From: an uncultured bacterium
Lineage (GTDB): Bacteria > Bacillota > Clostridia > Lachnospirales > Lachnospiraceae
Direction: 5' to 3'
DNA length: 64,000 nucleotides
Assembly (NCBI GenBank): GCA_948467735.1
Contig: CAOKFN010000005.1
Location: 1-64,000, forward strand
The translations under genes and the position numbers were made by a program. Shown piece by piece: positions 8,907-18,127 of the stretch. A model generated the notes under the pieces. The model worked only from the letters and a program-made list of their open reading frames with translations. It searched no databases and was not told where the DNA came from. Each line of letters begins with the position of its first letter. Positions within the stretch are counted from its first letter, which is position 1.

Positions 8907-9290
8907 ATGAAGAGAAGGATGGGAAATATCGCTTTTGTGACGGCAACGCTGGGGCTGGTGATGCTAATCGCTTTTTGCTGCCGAGGAGTGGCAATGAGCA
9001 GGACGAATTTGAGTGTACAGGAGCTGGAGGGTTATTATCAAGAAAAGGAAAGGGCGCTTGTGGAGGACGCGAGAGAATTTCTGAGTCAGAGGGGATTGGC
9101 GGACAGCGGCGTAATGCTGACCAGAGTGGTTGACGAGGGCGGCGGCAGGCAGTATACCCTTACGGTACATCACGGCAGGATTACTAAGATGAGCGAAGAT
9201 GACAGGCGGTTTCTTATGGAAGAACTGCAGCAGATTGTCTTTGAGGATGAGGACAGCACCTTCTTTCATAAATTTTTAGAAAATCAATAG
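8907..9290 (+). CDS. Small membrane-anchored or exported protein of unknown function
   Basis: A 127-residue protein. Residues 10-30 (IAFVTATLGLVMLIAFCC) form one hydrophobic segment after MKRRMGN, so it is probably an uncleaved signal anchor or a signal peptide. The remainder is soluble: a helical, charged segment SVQELEGYYQEKERALVED, then a compact alpha/beta part with YTLTVHHGRI. The start at 8907 is chosen because AAGGAGGAG precedes it and the promoter lies upstream. I do not recognise the family. It stands alone with its own promoter. Confidence 0.75.
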   Translation: MKRRMGNIAFVTATLGLVMLIAFCCRGVAMSRTNLSVQELEGYYQEKERALVEDAREFLSQRGLADSGVMLTRVVDEGGGRQYTLTVHHGRITKMSEDDRRFLMEELQQIVFEDEDSTFFHKFLENQ

Positions 9291-9300
9291 AAGGAAATAC

Positions 9301-9329
9301 ATGACATTTTGGGAAAATAGGGGTATACT
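9301..9329 (+). promoter_or_regulatory. Promoter of the DUF1653 gene
   Basis: ATGACA (9301-9306), 17-bp spacer, TATACT (9324-9329), each box matching five of six consensus bases. It lies 90 bp before the start codon. Confidence 0.6.
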
Positions 9330-9418
9330 TTCTCTATAAAAAAACGTCGAGGAACGGCGCCGGTCTGCGGAGCAGATTTGGGAAAACGCCCGTCTATCGG
9401 CAGAAAGGAGTCCCTGAA

Positions 9419-10066
9419 ATGTCATTTATGCCAAAAATACATGAAATCTATAAGCATTTTAAAGGGAATCTATATCAGGTGACAGCGATTGCGGAGCATA
9501 CGGAAACAGGGGAGATGCTTGTGGTATATCAGGATCTTTACAGTGATGTCGGAACCTATGCCAGACCTCTTTCCATGTTTGTGAGCCGGGTTGACAAAGA
9601 AAAGTATCCGGATGCGGCGCAGGAATTTCGCTTTGAATTACAAGGGCCGGAGGCGGAACGGCAGAGGGCGGAATCAGACAAGGCCGAATCAAATGCGGCG
9701 GAACCGAATAAGGCTGAAGCGTATGCGGCGAAATCAGACACTGCCGGATCGAATGCGGTGGTATCCGAAGGAATCCAAAAAGGCGCCGAGGCAAGGCTGG
9801 GTTCCGGGAACAGGAACGACAAGGAGCAGACGGAAGAGGAGACGGGGATCGACCCGCTGGTATTGGAATTTCTGGATGCGGACAGTTACGGCCAGCAGCT
9901 GAATATTCTGGCAGGACTTCACCACAGAATTACGGATGATATGATTACTACAATGGCAGTCGCATGTGATATAGAGATAAATGAAGGTGATGTTGAAGAA
10001 CGTTATGAGGCTTTGCGGACCTGTCTGCTTACATTGGAACGCTATGAATGCCAGCGGCTGAGATGA
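9419..10066 (+). CDS. DUF1653 domain protein with Ala/Glu/Ser-rich insert
   Basis: A 215-residue protein. Residues 7-68 (IYKHFKGNLYQVTAIAEH, then VVYQDLYSDVGTYARP and SMFVSRVD) match the small beta-barrel domain DUF1653. The middle (about 75-125) is a degenerate repeat of the type AESDKAESNAAEPNKAE, low in complexity and probably unstructured. The C-terminal third (from DPLVLEFLDA) is helical and well ordered. AGAAAGGAG precedes the ATG. The function of DUF1653 is not established. The insert looks like expansion of a short DNA repeat. Confidence 0.8.
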   Translation: MSFMPKIHEIYKHFKGNLYQVTAIAEHTETGEMLVVYQDLYSDVGTYARPLSMFVSRVDKEKYPDAAQEFRFELQGPEAERQRAESDKAESNAAEPNKAEAYAAKSDTAGSNAVVSEGIQKGAEARLGSGNRNDKEQTEEETGIDPLVLEFLDADSYGQQLNILAGLHHRITDDMITTMAVACDIEINEGDVEERYEALRTCLLTLERYECQRLR

Positions 10067-10227
10067 TGTTCTATCATTGCCCAAAGCTTGGTGCAGGCTT
10101 TGCGGAATCATACGGCGGAAGTGAACCGAAATGCCGTATGGCAGGGAGGGAAGCGCGGAATATATGATTGCGGAGCGTCGGTGTTTTGCGGCGGGCTGCC
10201 GTCAAGGGCGTGTATGGGGGTACAGGT

Positions 10228-11985
10228 TTGGAGTACAAGCATATTGTGGAGGGGCGTTTTCTGGAGCGTCCCAATCGGTTTATTGCCAAGGTCGAAATAG
10301 AGGGGCGGATAGAGACGGTTCATGTGAAAAATACGGGCAGATGCCGGGAACTGCTGCAGAAGGGAGCCTGCGTCTATCTGGATAAAAGCGACAAGGCCGG
10401 GCGTACCACAGCGTATGATCTTGTCGCGGTGAAAAAGGGGAGGCGCTTGATTAATATGGATTCTCAGGCACCGAATAAAGCGGTTTGGGAATGGCTTTTG
10501 TCAGGGGGACTTTTTCAGGATGCGGCTCTCGTGCGCCCGGAGGCAAAGTATGGTAATTCCAGATTTGATTTTTATATAGAAACCAAAACGGATAAAATCT
10601 TCATGGAGGTAAAAGGAGTTACCTTGGAAGAAAAAGGGGTGGTGCGTTTTCCGGATGCGCCGTCCGAGAGAGCAGTGAAGCATATGAGGGAGCTGGTTTG
10701 CGCAAAGCAGGAAGGATATCGAATTATTGTGATGTTTGTGATTCAGATGGAAGAGGTGGAATATTTTACTCCAAACTGCGACACACATCCTGAATTTGCG
10801 CAGGCGCTCTGTGAGGCGGCGCAGGCGGGGGCGGAAATACTGGCCTATGACTGTGAGGCTGGGGCCTGCTCAATGACGGTGAACCGACCTGTTCCGATTC
10901 TGCTTCGGCCAAAGCTTCCGGATATCTCAGGGAACTTGATAAAATGGTATCATGTCAATAGGCGTATCCTGCCATGGAGGGAATCGCCTTCTCCTTATCG
11001 GGTATGGGTATCGGAAATTATGCTGCAGCAGACCCGGGTGGAGGCGGTGAAGCCGTATTTTGAGCGCTTTATGAGAATGTTTCCTGATATTGGCGCATTG
11101 GCGGGGGCGGAGGAGGAAGAGCTTCTGAAATTATGGGAAGGCCTTGGATATTACAGCCGCGCCCGTAATCTGCAGAAGGCGGCGATTAAAATTGTTCAGG
11201 AATATGACGGTGTAATGCCGGGAGAGTATGAGACATTAATGTCACTTCCCGGAATCGGCAGTTATACGGCAGGAGCCATTGCTTCGATTGCATTTGGGCG
11301 GAAAGTACCCGCGGTGGATGGGAATGTGCTGCGGGTGGCGGCAAGGCTTCGGGGAGATGAGCGGCTGATTACGGATGAGAAGGTCAAACAGGCGGTCTGG
11401 CGGGATATGAGGGAGATTATGCCCATGGAGCGCCCCGGTGATTTTAATCAGGCGATGATGGAACTCGGCGCCTGTATCTGTATCCCCAATGGCGCGCCGT
11501 TGTGCGGGAACTGTCCGCTTGCGCAGGACTGCTTGGCCCATGCTATGGGCAGAGAGCAGAATTATCCAAGGAAACAGAGGAAGAAACCAAGGCAGATTCA
11601 GGAGAAAACAATTTTGGTTCTCAGGGATAATAACAAAACGGCAATCTGCAGGAGGGAGAATAAGGGACTGCTGGCAGGAATGTATGAACCTCCTTCCATG
11701 GAGGGATTCCATACGGCGGAAGAAGTGACGGCTTATCTGGCGGAACATGGTTTCCGCACTCTGCGTATACAGTCCTTGGCCGACGCAAAACATGTATTTA
11801 CCCATAAGGAGTGGCATATGAAGGGCTATCTGGTGAAAGTTCAGGAACTAGAGTCAGGACTTTCCGAAGAATCTGTGGAGAATGCCCCCGGCTGGCTGTT
11901 CGTGGAACCGGAGGAGACAAGAGAGAAATATCCCATTCCTTCGGCATTTGCAGCATATGCAAAGTATTTGGGAAATTTTAAGTAG
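10228..11985 (+). CDS. SfsA nuclease-like domain fused to MutY adenine glycosylase
   Basis: One uninterrupted frame encodes two known proteins. Numbered from TTG 10228, residues 1-225 are SfsA: GRFLERPNRFIAKV, VHVKNTGRCRELL, and the nuclease-like core FDFYI ... MEVKG (D114, E127, K129). Residues 232-585 are MutY, which removes adenine opposite 8-oxoguanine: SEIMLQQTRVEAV (Glu263), helix-hairpin-helix LPGIGSYTAG, VDGNVLRV (Asp364), a Cx7Cx2Cx5C iron-sulfur loop, then a NUDIX-like C-terminal domain. A longer open frame begins at 10168, but TTG 10228 after GGGGG gives the normal SfsA N-terminus. Both domains keep their catalytic residues. Confidence 0.88.
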   Translation: MEYKHIVEGRFLERPNRFIAKVEIEGRIETVHVKNTGRCRELLQKGACVYLDKSDKAGRTTAYDLVAVKKGRRLINMDSQAPNKAVWEWLLSGGLFQDAALVRPEAKYGNSRFDFYIETKTDKIFMEVKGVTLEEKGVVRFPDAPSERAVKHMRELVCAKQEGYRIIVMFVIQMEEVEYFTPNCDTHPEFAQALCEAAQAGAEILAYDCEAGACSMTVNRPVPILLRPKLPDISGNLIKWYHVNRRILPWRESPSPYRVWVSEIMLQQTRVEAVKPYFERFMRMFPDIGALAGAEEEELLKLWEGLGYYSRARNLQKAAIKIVQEYDGVMPGEYETLMSLPGIGSYTAGAIASIAFGRKVPAVDGNVLRVAARLRGDERLITDEKVKQAVWRDMREIMPMERPGDFNQAMMELGACICIPNGAPLCGNCPLAQDCLAHAMGREQNYPRKQRKKPRQIQEKTILVLRDNNKTAICRRENKGLLAGMYEPPSMEGFHTAEEVTAYLAEHGFRTLRIQSLADAKHVFTHKEWHMKGYLVKVQELESGLSEESVENAPGWLFVEPEETREKYPIPSAFAAYAKYLGNFK

Positions 11986-11994
11986 GAGGAAAAC

Positions 11995-13020
11995 ATGAAA
12001 TTATTATCTGTGGCGATACCGTGTTATAATTCGGAAAAATACATGAGAAAATGTGTGAATTCTCTTTTGGAAGGCGGAGAGGATGTGGAAATTATTATTG
12101 TCAATGATGGTTCTCAGGATGGAACAGCTGAGATCGCGGAAGAATATGCCAGCAGGTATCCTTCCATTGTAAAAGCGGTGCATCAGGAGAATGGGGGCCA
12201 TGGCGCCGCGGTCAATACGGGAATTCGGAATGCGAGCGGCCTGTATTTTAAGGTGGTTGACAGCGACGACTGGGTGAAGCGTGAGGCATATATGCAGGTG
12301 CTTGATACGCTCAGGGAGCTGGCAGGCGGAGATCGCGCGCTTGATATGCTAATCAGTAATTTCGTCTATGAGAAAGATGGAGAGAAGCGCAGAAAGGTGA
12401 TGCAGTATCACCATATTCTTCCGCAGGGAAAGATGTTTACTTGGGAGGACTGTCATCATTTCTTGAAAGGACATTATATTTTGATGCATTCGGTTATCTT
12501 CCGCACACGGCTTTTGAAAGAAAGCGGCATCAGTCTGCCGGAGCATACTTTTTATGTGGATAATATTTATGTATTTGAGCCGCTTCCCTATGTGAAAAAT
12601 ATGTATTATCTGGATGTGAACTTTTATCGTTATTATATTGGAAGGGCGGATCAGTCCGTTAATGAGCAGACGATGATATCCCGAATAGACCAACAGATTA
12701 AAGTGAATAAGCTTATGATTGATTATCTGGTGGATAAAAAGCAGGAAATTATGAAGAATAAGCGTCTGTGGCAGTATATGTGTAATTATTTGGAGATTAT
12801 TACAACCATTTCATCCGTACTTATGATTCGTTCCGGCACGGAGGAAAACTTGGCAAAGAAGAAGGAGCTGTGGCAGTATTTGAAATCTAAGGACGGGCGT
12901 TTATTCCTGCGATTGAGGCATGGGATTATGGGAAATGCCATGAATCTGCCGGGATGGGGCGGCCGCAAAATTTCTGTGGGCGGGTATAAAATCTGTCAAA
13001 AAATATTTAAGTTTAATTAG
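11995..13020 (+). CDS. Family 2 glycosyltransferase
   Basis: Transfers a sugar from a nucleotide sugar to a cell-envelope acceptor on the cytoplasmic side. GT-A fold signature: SVAIPCYNSEKYMRKCVNSLL at the N-terminus, IIIVNDGSQDGT, NGGHGAAVNTGI and the metal-binding VDSDDWV. The C-terminal half (after residue 170) is variable and shows no clear membrane segment. AGGAGGAAAAC precedes the ATG, 9 bp after the SfsA-MutY stop, so it is likely co-transcribed. It converges with the lipid kinase gene with a gap of only 15 bp. The acceptor is unknown. Confidence 0.88.
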   Translation: MKLLSVAIPCYNSEKYMRKCVNSLLEGGEDVEIIIVNDGSQDGTAEIAEEYASRYPSIVKAVHQENGGHGAAVNTGIRNASGLYFKVVDSDDWVKREAYMQVLDTLRELAGGDRALDMLISNFVYEKDGEKRRKVMQYHHILPQGKMFTWEDCHHFLKGHYILMHSVIFRTRLLKESGISLPEHTFYVDNIYVFEPLPYVKNMYYLDVNFYRYYIGRADQSVNEQTMISRIDQQIKVNKLMIDYLVDKKQEIMKNKRLWQYMCNYLEIITTISSVLMIRSGTEENLAKKKELWQYLKSKDGRLFLRLRHGIMGNAMNLPGWGGRKISVGGYKICQKIFKFN

Positions 13021-13035
13021 GCCGTGTCTTACAGC

Positions 13036-13962
13036 CTATAAGGAAATAATTTGAATGGCTGATTTCTCGCAGCTTACACAGATGCGGCGGCTTCTTTGGG
13101 TTACTTCGCCATCCGTGTGTACCCATAGGGGCCGGCTGGATTCAATGGTAAGATTTCCTGCCGTGTAGGGTGTGATTCCCTTGAATTTATAATGGCTTCC
13201 TTTGAAGGCAGTGGGCAGCGCGAACAGAACAAATAATTTGGATAAATCGCCGACTACGCATAGGTTCAGGAGTCCGTCGTTGTCTTTCGCATCGGGGGCA
13301 AATTGAAAACCGCCCCCTTCAAAACGATGAAGCATACATGCGGTAAAAAGCATATTTCCGATATTGATGGGCGCGCCGCCGTCTATGGTGAGTGTTCCTG
13401 ACGCGGCTTTGGCAGCAAAAAGCTGTTTCAGAGCAATACCCAGATAAGTCAGTTTCCCAAGGCCGAGCTTATTCATCATATTTTTTAGGGAGGAATGCAT
13501 TGCTTCTTCACAGACAGCGGCGTCAAAACCGATACCGCAGCTGACGGCAAAGCGTCGTGAAATGCCGTCCGGGTAGGATATGGTACCGAGATCCATTGGG
13601 CGGGGAGTTCCGATATGTAAGATCAGGTCAAGGGCGTCTAGAGGATTGGCCGGGATGTTCAGGTCTCTTGCAAGATCGTTGCTGGAACCGGTGGGAATGT
13701 AACCTAGGACGATTCGGGAAGTATTTTTCATTCCCTGAAGTGCTTCGTTTACGGTGCCGTCGCCGCCCAGTATAATAAAGGAGATGGGGTCTTGGGTTCC
13801 GGCGGTGATTTTTTCGGCAATGAGGGCGGCGTCTCCGGCTTTTTTGGAATAATATGAACGATAGGGAATATTTTCCCGCCGAAGGGCAGGTTCTATTTGT
13901 TTTTTCCATATTCGCAGTCCCCTTCCTGAACGGGACGTGGGATTGATGAGGATATGATACAT
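13036..13962 (-). CDS. Diacylglycerol kinase-family lipid kinase
   Basis: ATP-dependent lipid kinase of the YegS/BmrU/DgkB type. The nucleotide-binding GGDGTVNEALQG lies near residue 65, preceded by the substrate loop NPTSRSGRG at residues 6-14, and PTGSSNDLARDL follows. The later motifs GIGFDAAV and TDGE in VHTDGEV close the catalytic domain. ATG 13962 gives the family N-terminus MYHILINPTSRSG; the open frame extends to 14034 but adds no conserved residues. Normal length at 308. Likely role: phosphorylation of diacylglycerol or a sphingoid-like lipid. Confidence 0.88.
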   Translation of the reverse strand: MYHILINPTSRSGRGLRIWKKQIEPALRRENIPYRSYYSKKAGDAALIAEKITAGTQDPISFIILGGDGTVNEALQGMKNTSRIVLGYIPTGSSNDLARDLNIPANPLDALDLILHIGTPRPMDLGTISYPDGISRRFAVSCGIGFDAAVCEEAMHSSLKNMMNKLGLGKLTYLGIALKQLFAAKAASGTLTIDGGAPINIGNMLFTACMLHRFEGGGFQFAPDAKDNDGLLNLCVVGDLSKLFVLFALPTAFKGSHYKFKGITPYTAGNLTIESSRPLWVHTDGEVTQRSRRICVSCEKSAIQIISL

Positions 13963-14411
13963 GATAATTTCTCCATTTTCTTTTGAATTAATTGATTTCA
14001 AGTCTGACAGCAGGACTAATTTTTGGAATATCATTACATTTTCTGAAATTCGTTCTATGGAATCTCTCTTTTTAGTTTAATCAAAAACAGTGTTTATATC
14101 AAGAGTTTTCCTATATTATTTTTGATTTGCGGCAGGATTCGGTCTGAATCACTCTGATTATAAAATTATATACAATTCTTTATAAATTTTTTCATTTTAT
14201 CTCAGGTTATATTTTGAAAGGATTGTTATACTTATTTTATTCCCGCAGGAACTGAGTTCCGTGATTATTTCGATGGAAGCCGCATGGAGCTTTTTGAAGA
14301 ATACCATAAGAGGAGCTGGAAGCTTTATCGGGAATGGAATTTAACTGAAACGAAAGATTTTGCCGGGGGAATAGCGCCGGACGGCGTATAGAGGGACAGG
14401 GAGGATAAGCT
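13963..14411. other. AT-rich divergent intergenic region with a possible small ORF
   Basis: The region separates the lipid kinase and the phospholipase C-like gene. 14050-14230 is strongly AT-rich and probably holds the promoters, but no pair of boxes is convincing. A 35-codon ORF at 14284-14391 (MELFEEYHKRSWKLYREW and on) reads like real protein; the same frame is open from about 14211 without a start codon, so it could be the tail of a lost gene. Confidence 0.4.
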
Positions 14412-15008
14412 ATGCAGTTCATTGACCACAAAATATTGGCTTCCTATATCATTCGACACAGCGGAAACATGGGTTTGGAAAAACATCGGTATGCATTTAC
14501 TTTGGGTTCGGTTATGCCTGATTTGGATATCGGTAATTATGTGAAAGGATTTTTTAAGGGACATCCGTTGAAGATGCATTTTACGGTAAATTCGACCCCG
14601 GTGATACGGAAGAAGCTGGAAAGGCTTCATCAAAAAGAAAAAAGAAAATTGACATGGGCGGATTATTACAGGCTGGGAGTGCTTACCCATTTTTTGGCAG
14701 ATGCGTTTACTTTTCCGCATAACGAAGCATTCCAAGGGAGTATGTTGGAACATGCGGAGTATGAAGCTCAGGAGCTGCATCCGGCGTTTCAACAGGCGGC
14801 GAGACGGGAGATTGAAGAGCTGAATTTTGGCAGAGAGAAAAATTTATGGGAGTTATTCTGCAGCGCTCACAGCGAATATCTCAGGGAGGAGCCGTCTCCG
14901 TGGAGGGATATTTCTTATATTGTCTCTGTCTGTAGACAGGTCTGTGAGCAGTTGATTCCAGAAGAGAATATGGGAGTTGAACGCAAGATTAGATTTACCG
15001 CTGTTTGA
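14412..15008 (+). CDS. Zinc-dependent phospholipase C-family protein
   Basis: A 198-residue protein resembling the helical zinc-dependent phospholipase C/S1-P1 fold. Conserved His and Asp residues occur in family spacing: FIDHKILASY near the start, GSVMPDLD, YYRLGVLTHFLADAFTFPHN (the HxxxD motif) and LEHAEYE. No signal peptide is seen, so it may act inside the cell or belong to the intracellular subgroup. GGGAGGATAAGC precedes the ATG. Substrate untested; the family call rests on the metal motif and the helical pattern. Confidence 0.75.
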   Translation: MQFIDHKILASYIIRHSGNMGLEKHRYAFTLGSVMPDLDIGNYVKGFFKGHPLKMHFTVNSTPVIRKKLERLHQKEKRKLTWADYYRLGVLTHFLADAFTFPHNEAFQGSMLEHAEYEAQELHPAFQQAARREIEELNFGREKNLWELFCSAHSEYLREEPSPWRDISYIVSVCRQVCEQLIPEENMGVERKIRFTAV

Positions 15009-15038
15009 CGGAGAAAAGCCGGGCCGGAATGGAATCTT

Positions 15039-17831
15039 ATGCCTGCGGTTAGTTATGCTGCGGGATGGAAATATAAAAAGGAAGGAATTGGCCTAAGAGA
15101 ATATAATGATAAGAAAAACTGGCATTCGCCGGAAAGAGGACGAACTGTGAAGATAGGACATTCTAAAGAAAAAAAGAGTAGGGAAGAAACAGGAAGAGAA
15201 AAAACAAGCAGGGAGGAAATAGGCGGGGACAACGCGGACAGGCTGGAAAACCGCAGGAAGGAAACGGTCGGACAGGAAACCGACCAAAGGGAGACGGAGA
15301 GCCTGATTGGAAATCCGTATCCAAGGGGATTGACGACAAAAGAAGTCAATGAAAGAGTGGAGCAGGGACTGATAAACAATGCGGATATTACCACGGATAA
15401 AAGCGTCCGGAAAATCATACTTTCCAATATTTTAACTTATTTTAATTTAATATTTCTTATTATAACGGTACTGTTATGTATGGTTGGATCTTTCAGGAAC
15501 CTTACGTTTCTTCCGGTTGTGATTATCAATACGGTGGTGGGGATTGTGCAGGAGCTGCGGGCGAAGCATACTTTGGATAAGATGAATATGCTGAATGCGC
15601 CCCATTCCATAGTGATAAGGGACGGGGTACAGTCCCAGATTCTATCGGAAGAGCTGGTAAAGGATGATTGTATTCTGCTGAAGGCAGGGAATCAAATTTG
15701 TGCGGATGCAAGTGTGATACAGGGGAGCATATCGGTAAATGAAGCGCTTCTAACCGGCGAGGCCGATGAGATTAAAAAAGAGGCCGGAAGCAGACTTTTA
15801 TCGGGAAGCTTTGTGGTATCAGGGCAGTGCTATGCGAAGCTGGACCGTGTGGGGAAGGATTCATATATCTCGCAGCTGACTGCGGAGGCGAAAGCCATGG
15901 GCGACGGAGAGCAGTCGGGAATGCTGAGAGCTTTAAACCAGCTGGTAAAATGGATTGGCATTATTATCATACCCGTTGCGGCCATTCTGTTTGCGCAGGC
16001 TTATTTTGTAAATCAGGAATCATTTCCGGTCAGTGTTGTATCCATGATAGCCGCGGTCATCGGAATGATTCCGGAAGGCCTGTATCTTCTGACAACGGTT
16101 TCGCTTGCAATCAGCACCATAAAGCTGGCGCAGGTAAAGGTCCTTCTGCATGGAATGAAAAGTATCGAAACTTTGGCGAGGGTGGACGTTCTGTGCGTGG
16201 ATAAGACAGGTACAATCACGGAACCGGGGATGAAAGCGGCCCGGATTTTGACCAGTGAGAAAAATCCGGAGGGCCCGTTGGAAATTTCCGAACTGGAGCG
16301 GCTGCTGGGAGAGTATACGAAAGCGGTACAGGATGATAACGCCACGATGCAGGCCATACGCGAATATACCAGCGCATTGTGTACGGAACAGTCAAGGGAG
16401 GCGAGAGTGCCCGTATCCGTCATGCCCTTTTCTTCTTCCAGAAAATACAGTATGGTTTCTTATGAGAAAGAAAGTTATGTTCTGGGTGCGCCGGAGTTTG
16501 TGATGGGGGGAAGGTATGATGAGATTGCGCCGGAAATTGATGCATATCTGAATAAAGGCTATCGCGTCCTTTTGCTGGGAAAAATCCGCAATGACAGCGG
16601 GAAGGATTTTGACAGGGAAGCGCCCGAGCAATCCGCCATAACGCCTGCCGGCGCCGGGGAAGTATCCGAAAATGAGAAGTATGCGCTCGCGGATTTGGGT
16701 AAGGTTTCCGAAAGCGCAGAGGCAGGTCCGGCGGAAGAGGTGATTCCTCTTGGATATGTGATTTTGACAAATCCCATACGCAAGAACGCAAAGGAAACCT
16801 TTGATTATTTCAGGGGACAGGGCGTAACAGTGAAAGTGATATCGGGAGATCATCCGGCAAGCGTATCGGAGATTGCAAAGCTTGCCGGAATAGAATCCGC
16901 AGAGCGGTATGTTGACGCGGGGACGCTTGTTACCGATGAGGAAATAGAAGACGCGGCGGGCAAATATACGGTTTTTGGCCGTGTCACCCCAAAGCAGAAG
17001 CAGCTTCTTGTAAAAGCATTGCAGAATGCCGGGCATACGGTGGCTATGACGGGGGATGGAGTGAACGATATTCTTGCAATGAAGGATGCGGACTGCAGCG
17101 TTGCCATGGCGTCCGGCAGCGAGGCCGCGGCGCAGGCGGCGCAGGTGGTACTGCTGGATTCGGATTTTGCACATATGCCGGATGTGGTGCTGGAAGGACG
17201 GCGGGTTGTGAACAATATTCAGCGCTCGGCTAGTCTGTTTTTGGTGAAGAATATTTTTTCACTTTTATTGGCGCTGTTTTCCGTTATATTTGCGATTACA
17301 TATCCGCTGGAGCCGTCCCAGATTTCTTTGATCAGCATGTTTACCATTGGGGCTCCGGGATTCCTTCTGGCTTTGGAGCCGAACAAAAACCGTATTGAGG
17401 GAAATTTTATAAAAAATGTTCTGGTAAAAGCGCTTCCGGCGGGACTGACGGATGTGCTGGCGGTGGGTACGCTGGTGGTCTGCGGCGAAGCCTTTGGGCT
17501 TCCTAAGGGGGATGTTGCCACCGCGTCCACCATGCTTCTGGCCGTGGTGGGATTTATGATTCTGGCCAAGATAAGTTATCCTTTTAACCGCATGAAATAT
17601 GGTATTCTTGCAGTCAATATTGCAGGGCTTTTGTTCTGCGGCATTTTTCTTGGCAGGCTCTTTGCTATGAGCGAGATGTCCGAGATTTGCATACTTCTCA
17701 TGGTTGTTTTTGCCTTTGCCGCGGAATCCCTTTTCCGGTATCTGACGCTTTTGACGGAAAAAATCAGATTACTGTATTTGAATAGAAAGTCATGGCGGGA
17801 TAAAATTATATTTAAGATATGGAATGTGTGA
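15039..17831 (+). CDS. Cation-translocating P-type ATPase, Ca2+-type (CaxP/Exp7-like)
   Basis: Membrane pump driven by aspartyl-phosphate formation. Key motifs: actuator loop LLTGEADEI (about 236-244), the membrane motif IPEGLYLLTT, phosphorylation site CVDKTGTIT (Asp388), and hinge MTGDGVNDILAMKDAD (about 670). The N-terminal LTTKEVNERVEQGLINNADI and the IPEG membrane helix resemble the calcium-exporting CaxP/Exp7 group of Firmicutes. Residues 40-88 are an unusual repeat of Arg, Glu and Lys (REETGREKTSREEIGG) before the first domain. GTG 15147 after AGAGGA is an equally good start and would drop 36 residues. The transported ion is inferred only from similarity. Confidence 0.85.
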   Translation: MPAVSYAAGWKYKKEGIGLREYNDKKNWHSPERGRTVKIGHSKEKKSREETGREKTSREEIGGDNADRLENRRKETVGQETDQRETESLIGNPYPRGLTTKEVNERVEQGLINNADITTDKSVRKIILSNILTYFNLIFLIITVLLCMVGSFRNLTFLPVVIINTVVGIVQELRAKHTLDKMNMLNAPHSIVIRDGVQSQILSEELVKDDCILLKAGNQICADASVIQGSISVNEALLTGEADEIKKEAGSRLLSGSFVVSGQCYAKLDRVGKDSYISQLTAEAKAMGDGEQSGMLRALNQLVKWIGIIIIPVAAILFAQAYFVNQESFPVSVVSMIAAVIGMIPEGLYLLTTVSLAISTIKLAQVKVLLHGMKSIETLARVDVLCVDKTGTITEPGMKAARILTSEKNPEGPLEISELERLLGEYTKAVQDDNATMQAIREYTSALCTEQSREARVPVSVMPFSSSRKYSMVSYEKESYVLGAPEFVMGGRYDEIAPEIDAYLNKGYRVLLLGKIRNDSGKDFDREAPEQSAITPAGAGEVSENEKYALADLGKVSESAEAGPAEEVIPLGYVILTNPIRKNAKETFDYFRGQGVTVKVISGDHPASVSEIAKLAGIESAERYVDAGTLVTDEEIEDAAGKYTVFGRVTPKQKQLLVKALQNAGHTVAMTGDGVNDILAMKDADCSVAMASGSEAAAQAAQVVLLDSDFAHMPDVVLEGRRVVNNIQRSASLFLVKNIFSLLLALFSVIFAITYPLEPSQISLISMFTIGAPGFLLALEPNKNRIEGNFIKNVLVKALPAGLTDVLAVGTLVVCGEAFGLPKGDVATASTMLLAVVGFMILAKISYPFNRMKYGILAVNIAGLLFCGIFLGRLFAMSEMSEICILLMVVFAFAAESLFRYLTLLTEKIRLLYLNRKSWRDKIIFKIWNV

Positions 17832-17841
17832 TAAATTTATA

Positions 17842-17870
17842 TTGGCATTTTTGGTCCTCCATGATATAAT
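17842..17870 (+). promoter_or_regulatory. Sigma-A promoter of glyA
   Basis: TTGGCA (17842-17847), 17-bp spacer, TATAAT (17865-17870). The start codon is about 250 nt after the expected transcription start, so the mRNA has a long leader. Confidence 0.75.
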
Positions 17871-18050
17871 AAGGCTATGCGCAGGTCACGGCCGAATGGT
17901 CCTCCGGTGATTCCATGTGTACTGAAATGTTCGGACGGAACAAAGCAGTCCCGAAGCGGAAGCGTGGGAATGAAACTATACAGTTCCGAAGCGGAATCAC
18001 AAGGACAGAACAAAATAAGACGGTCTCGGAAAGCGCAGGGACCGGAATAA

Positions 18051-18110
18051 GTTCCCACAAGCGGGAATAAGTTCCCACAAGCGGGAATAAATTCCCACAA
18101 GTGGGAATTT
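18051..18110 (+). repeat. Three tandem 20-bp hairpin repeats in the glyA leader
   Basis: Units at 18051-18070, 18071-18090 and 18091-18110 have the form GTTCCCACAAGCGGGAATAA; the first two are identical. Each can fold as TTCCC..GGGAA, and the third forms a 7-bp perfect stem TTCCCAC/GTGGGAA with a 2-nt loop. They end 11 bp before the AGGAGG of glyA. Related sequence occurs at 59961-60255. They could affect translation or mRNA stability, or bind a protein. Confidence 0.8.
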
Positions 18111-18127
18111 GAATAGGAGGATGAAAA

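Noticed and set aside
18051..18110. CRISPR array in the glyA leader
   Set aside because: Three 20-bp units follow each other without spacers.
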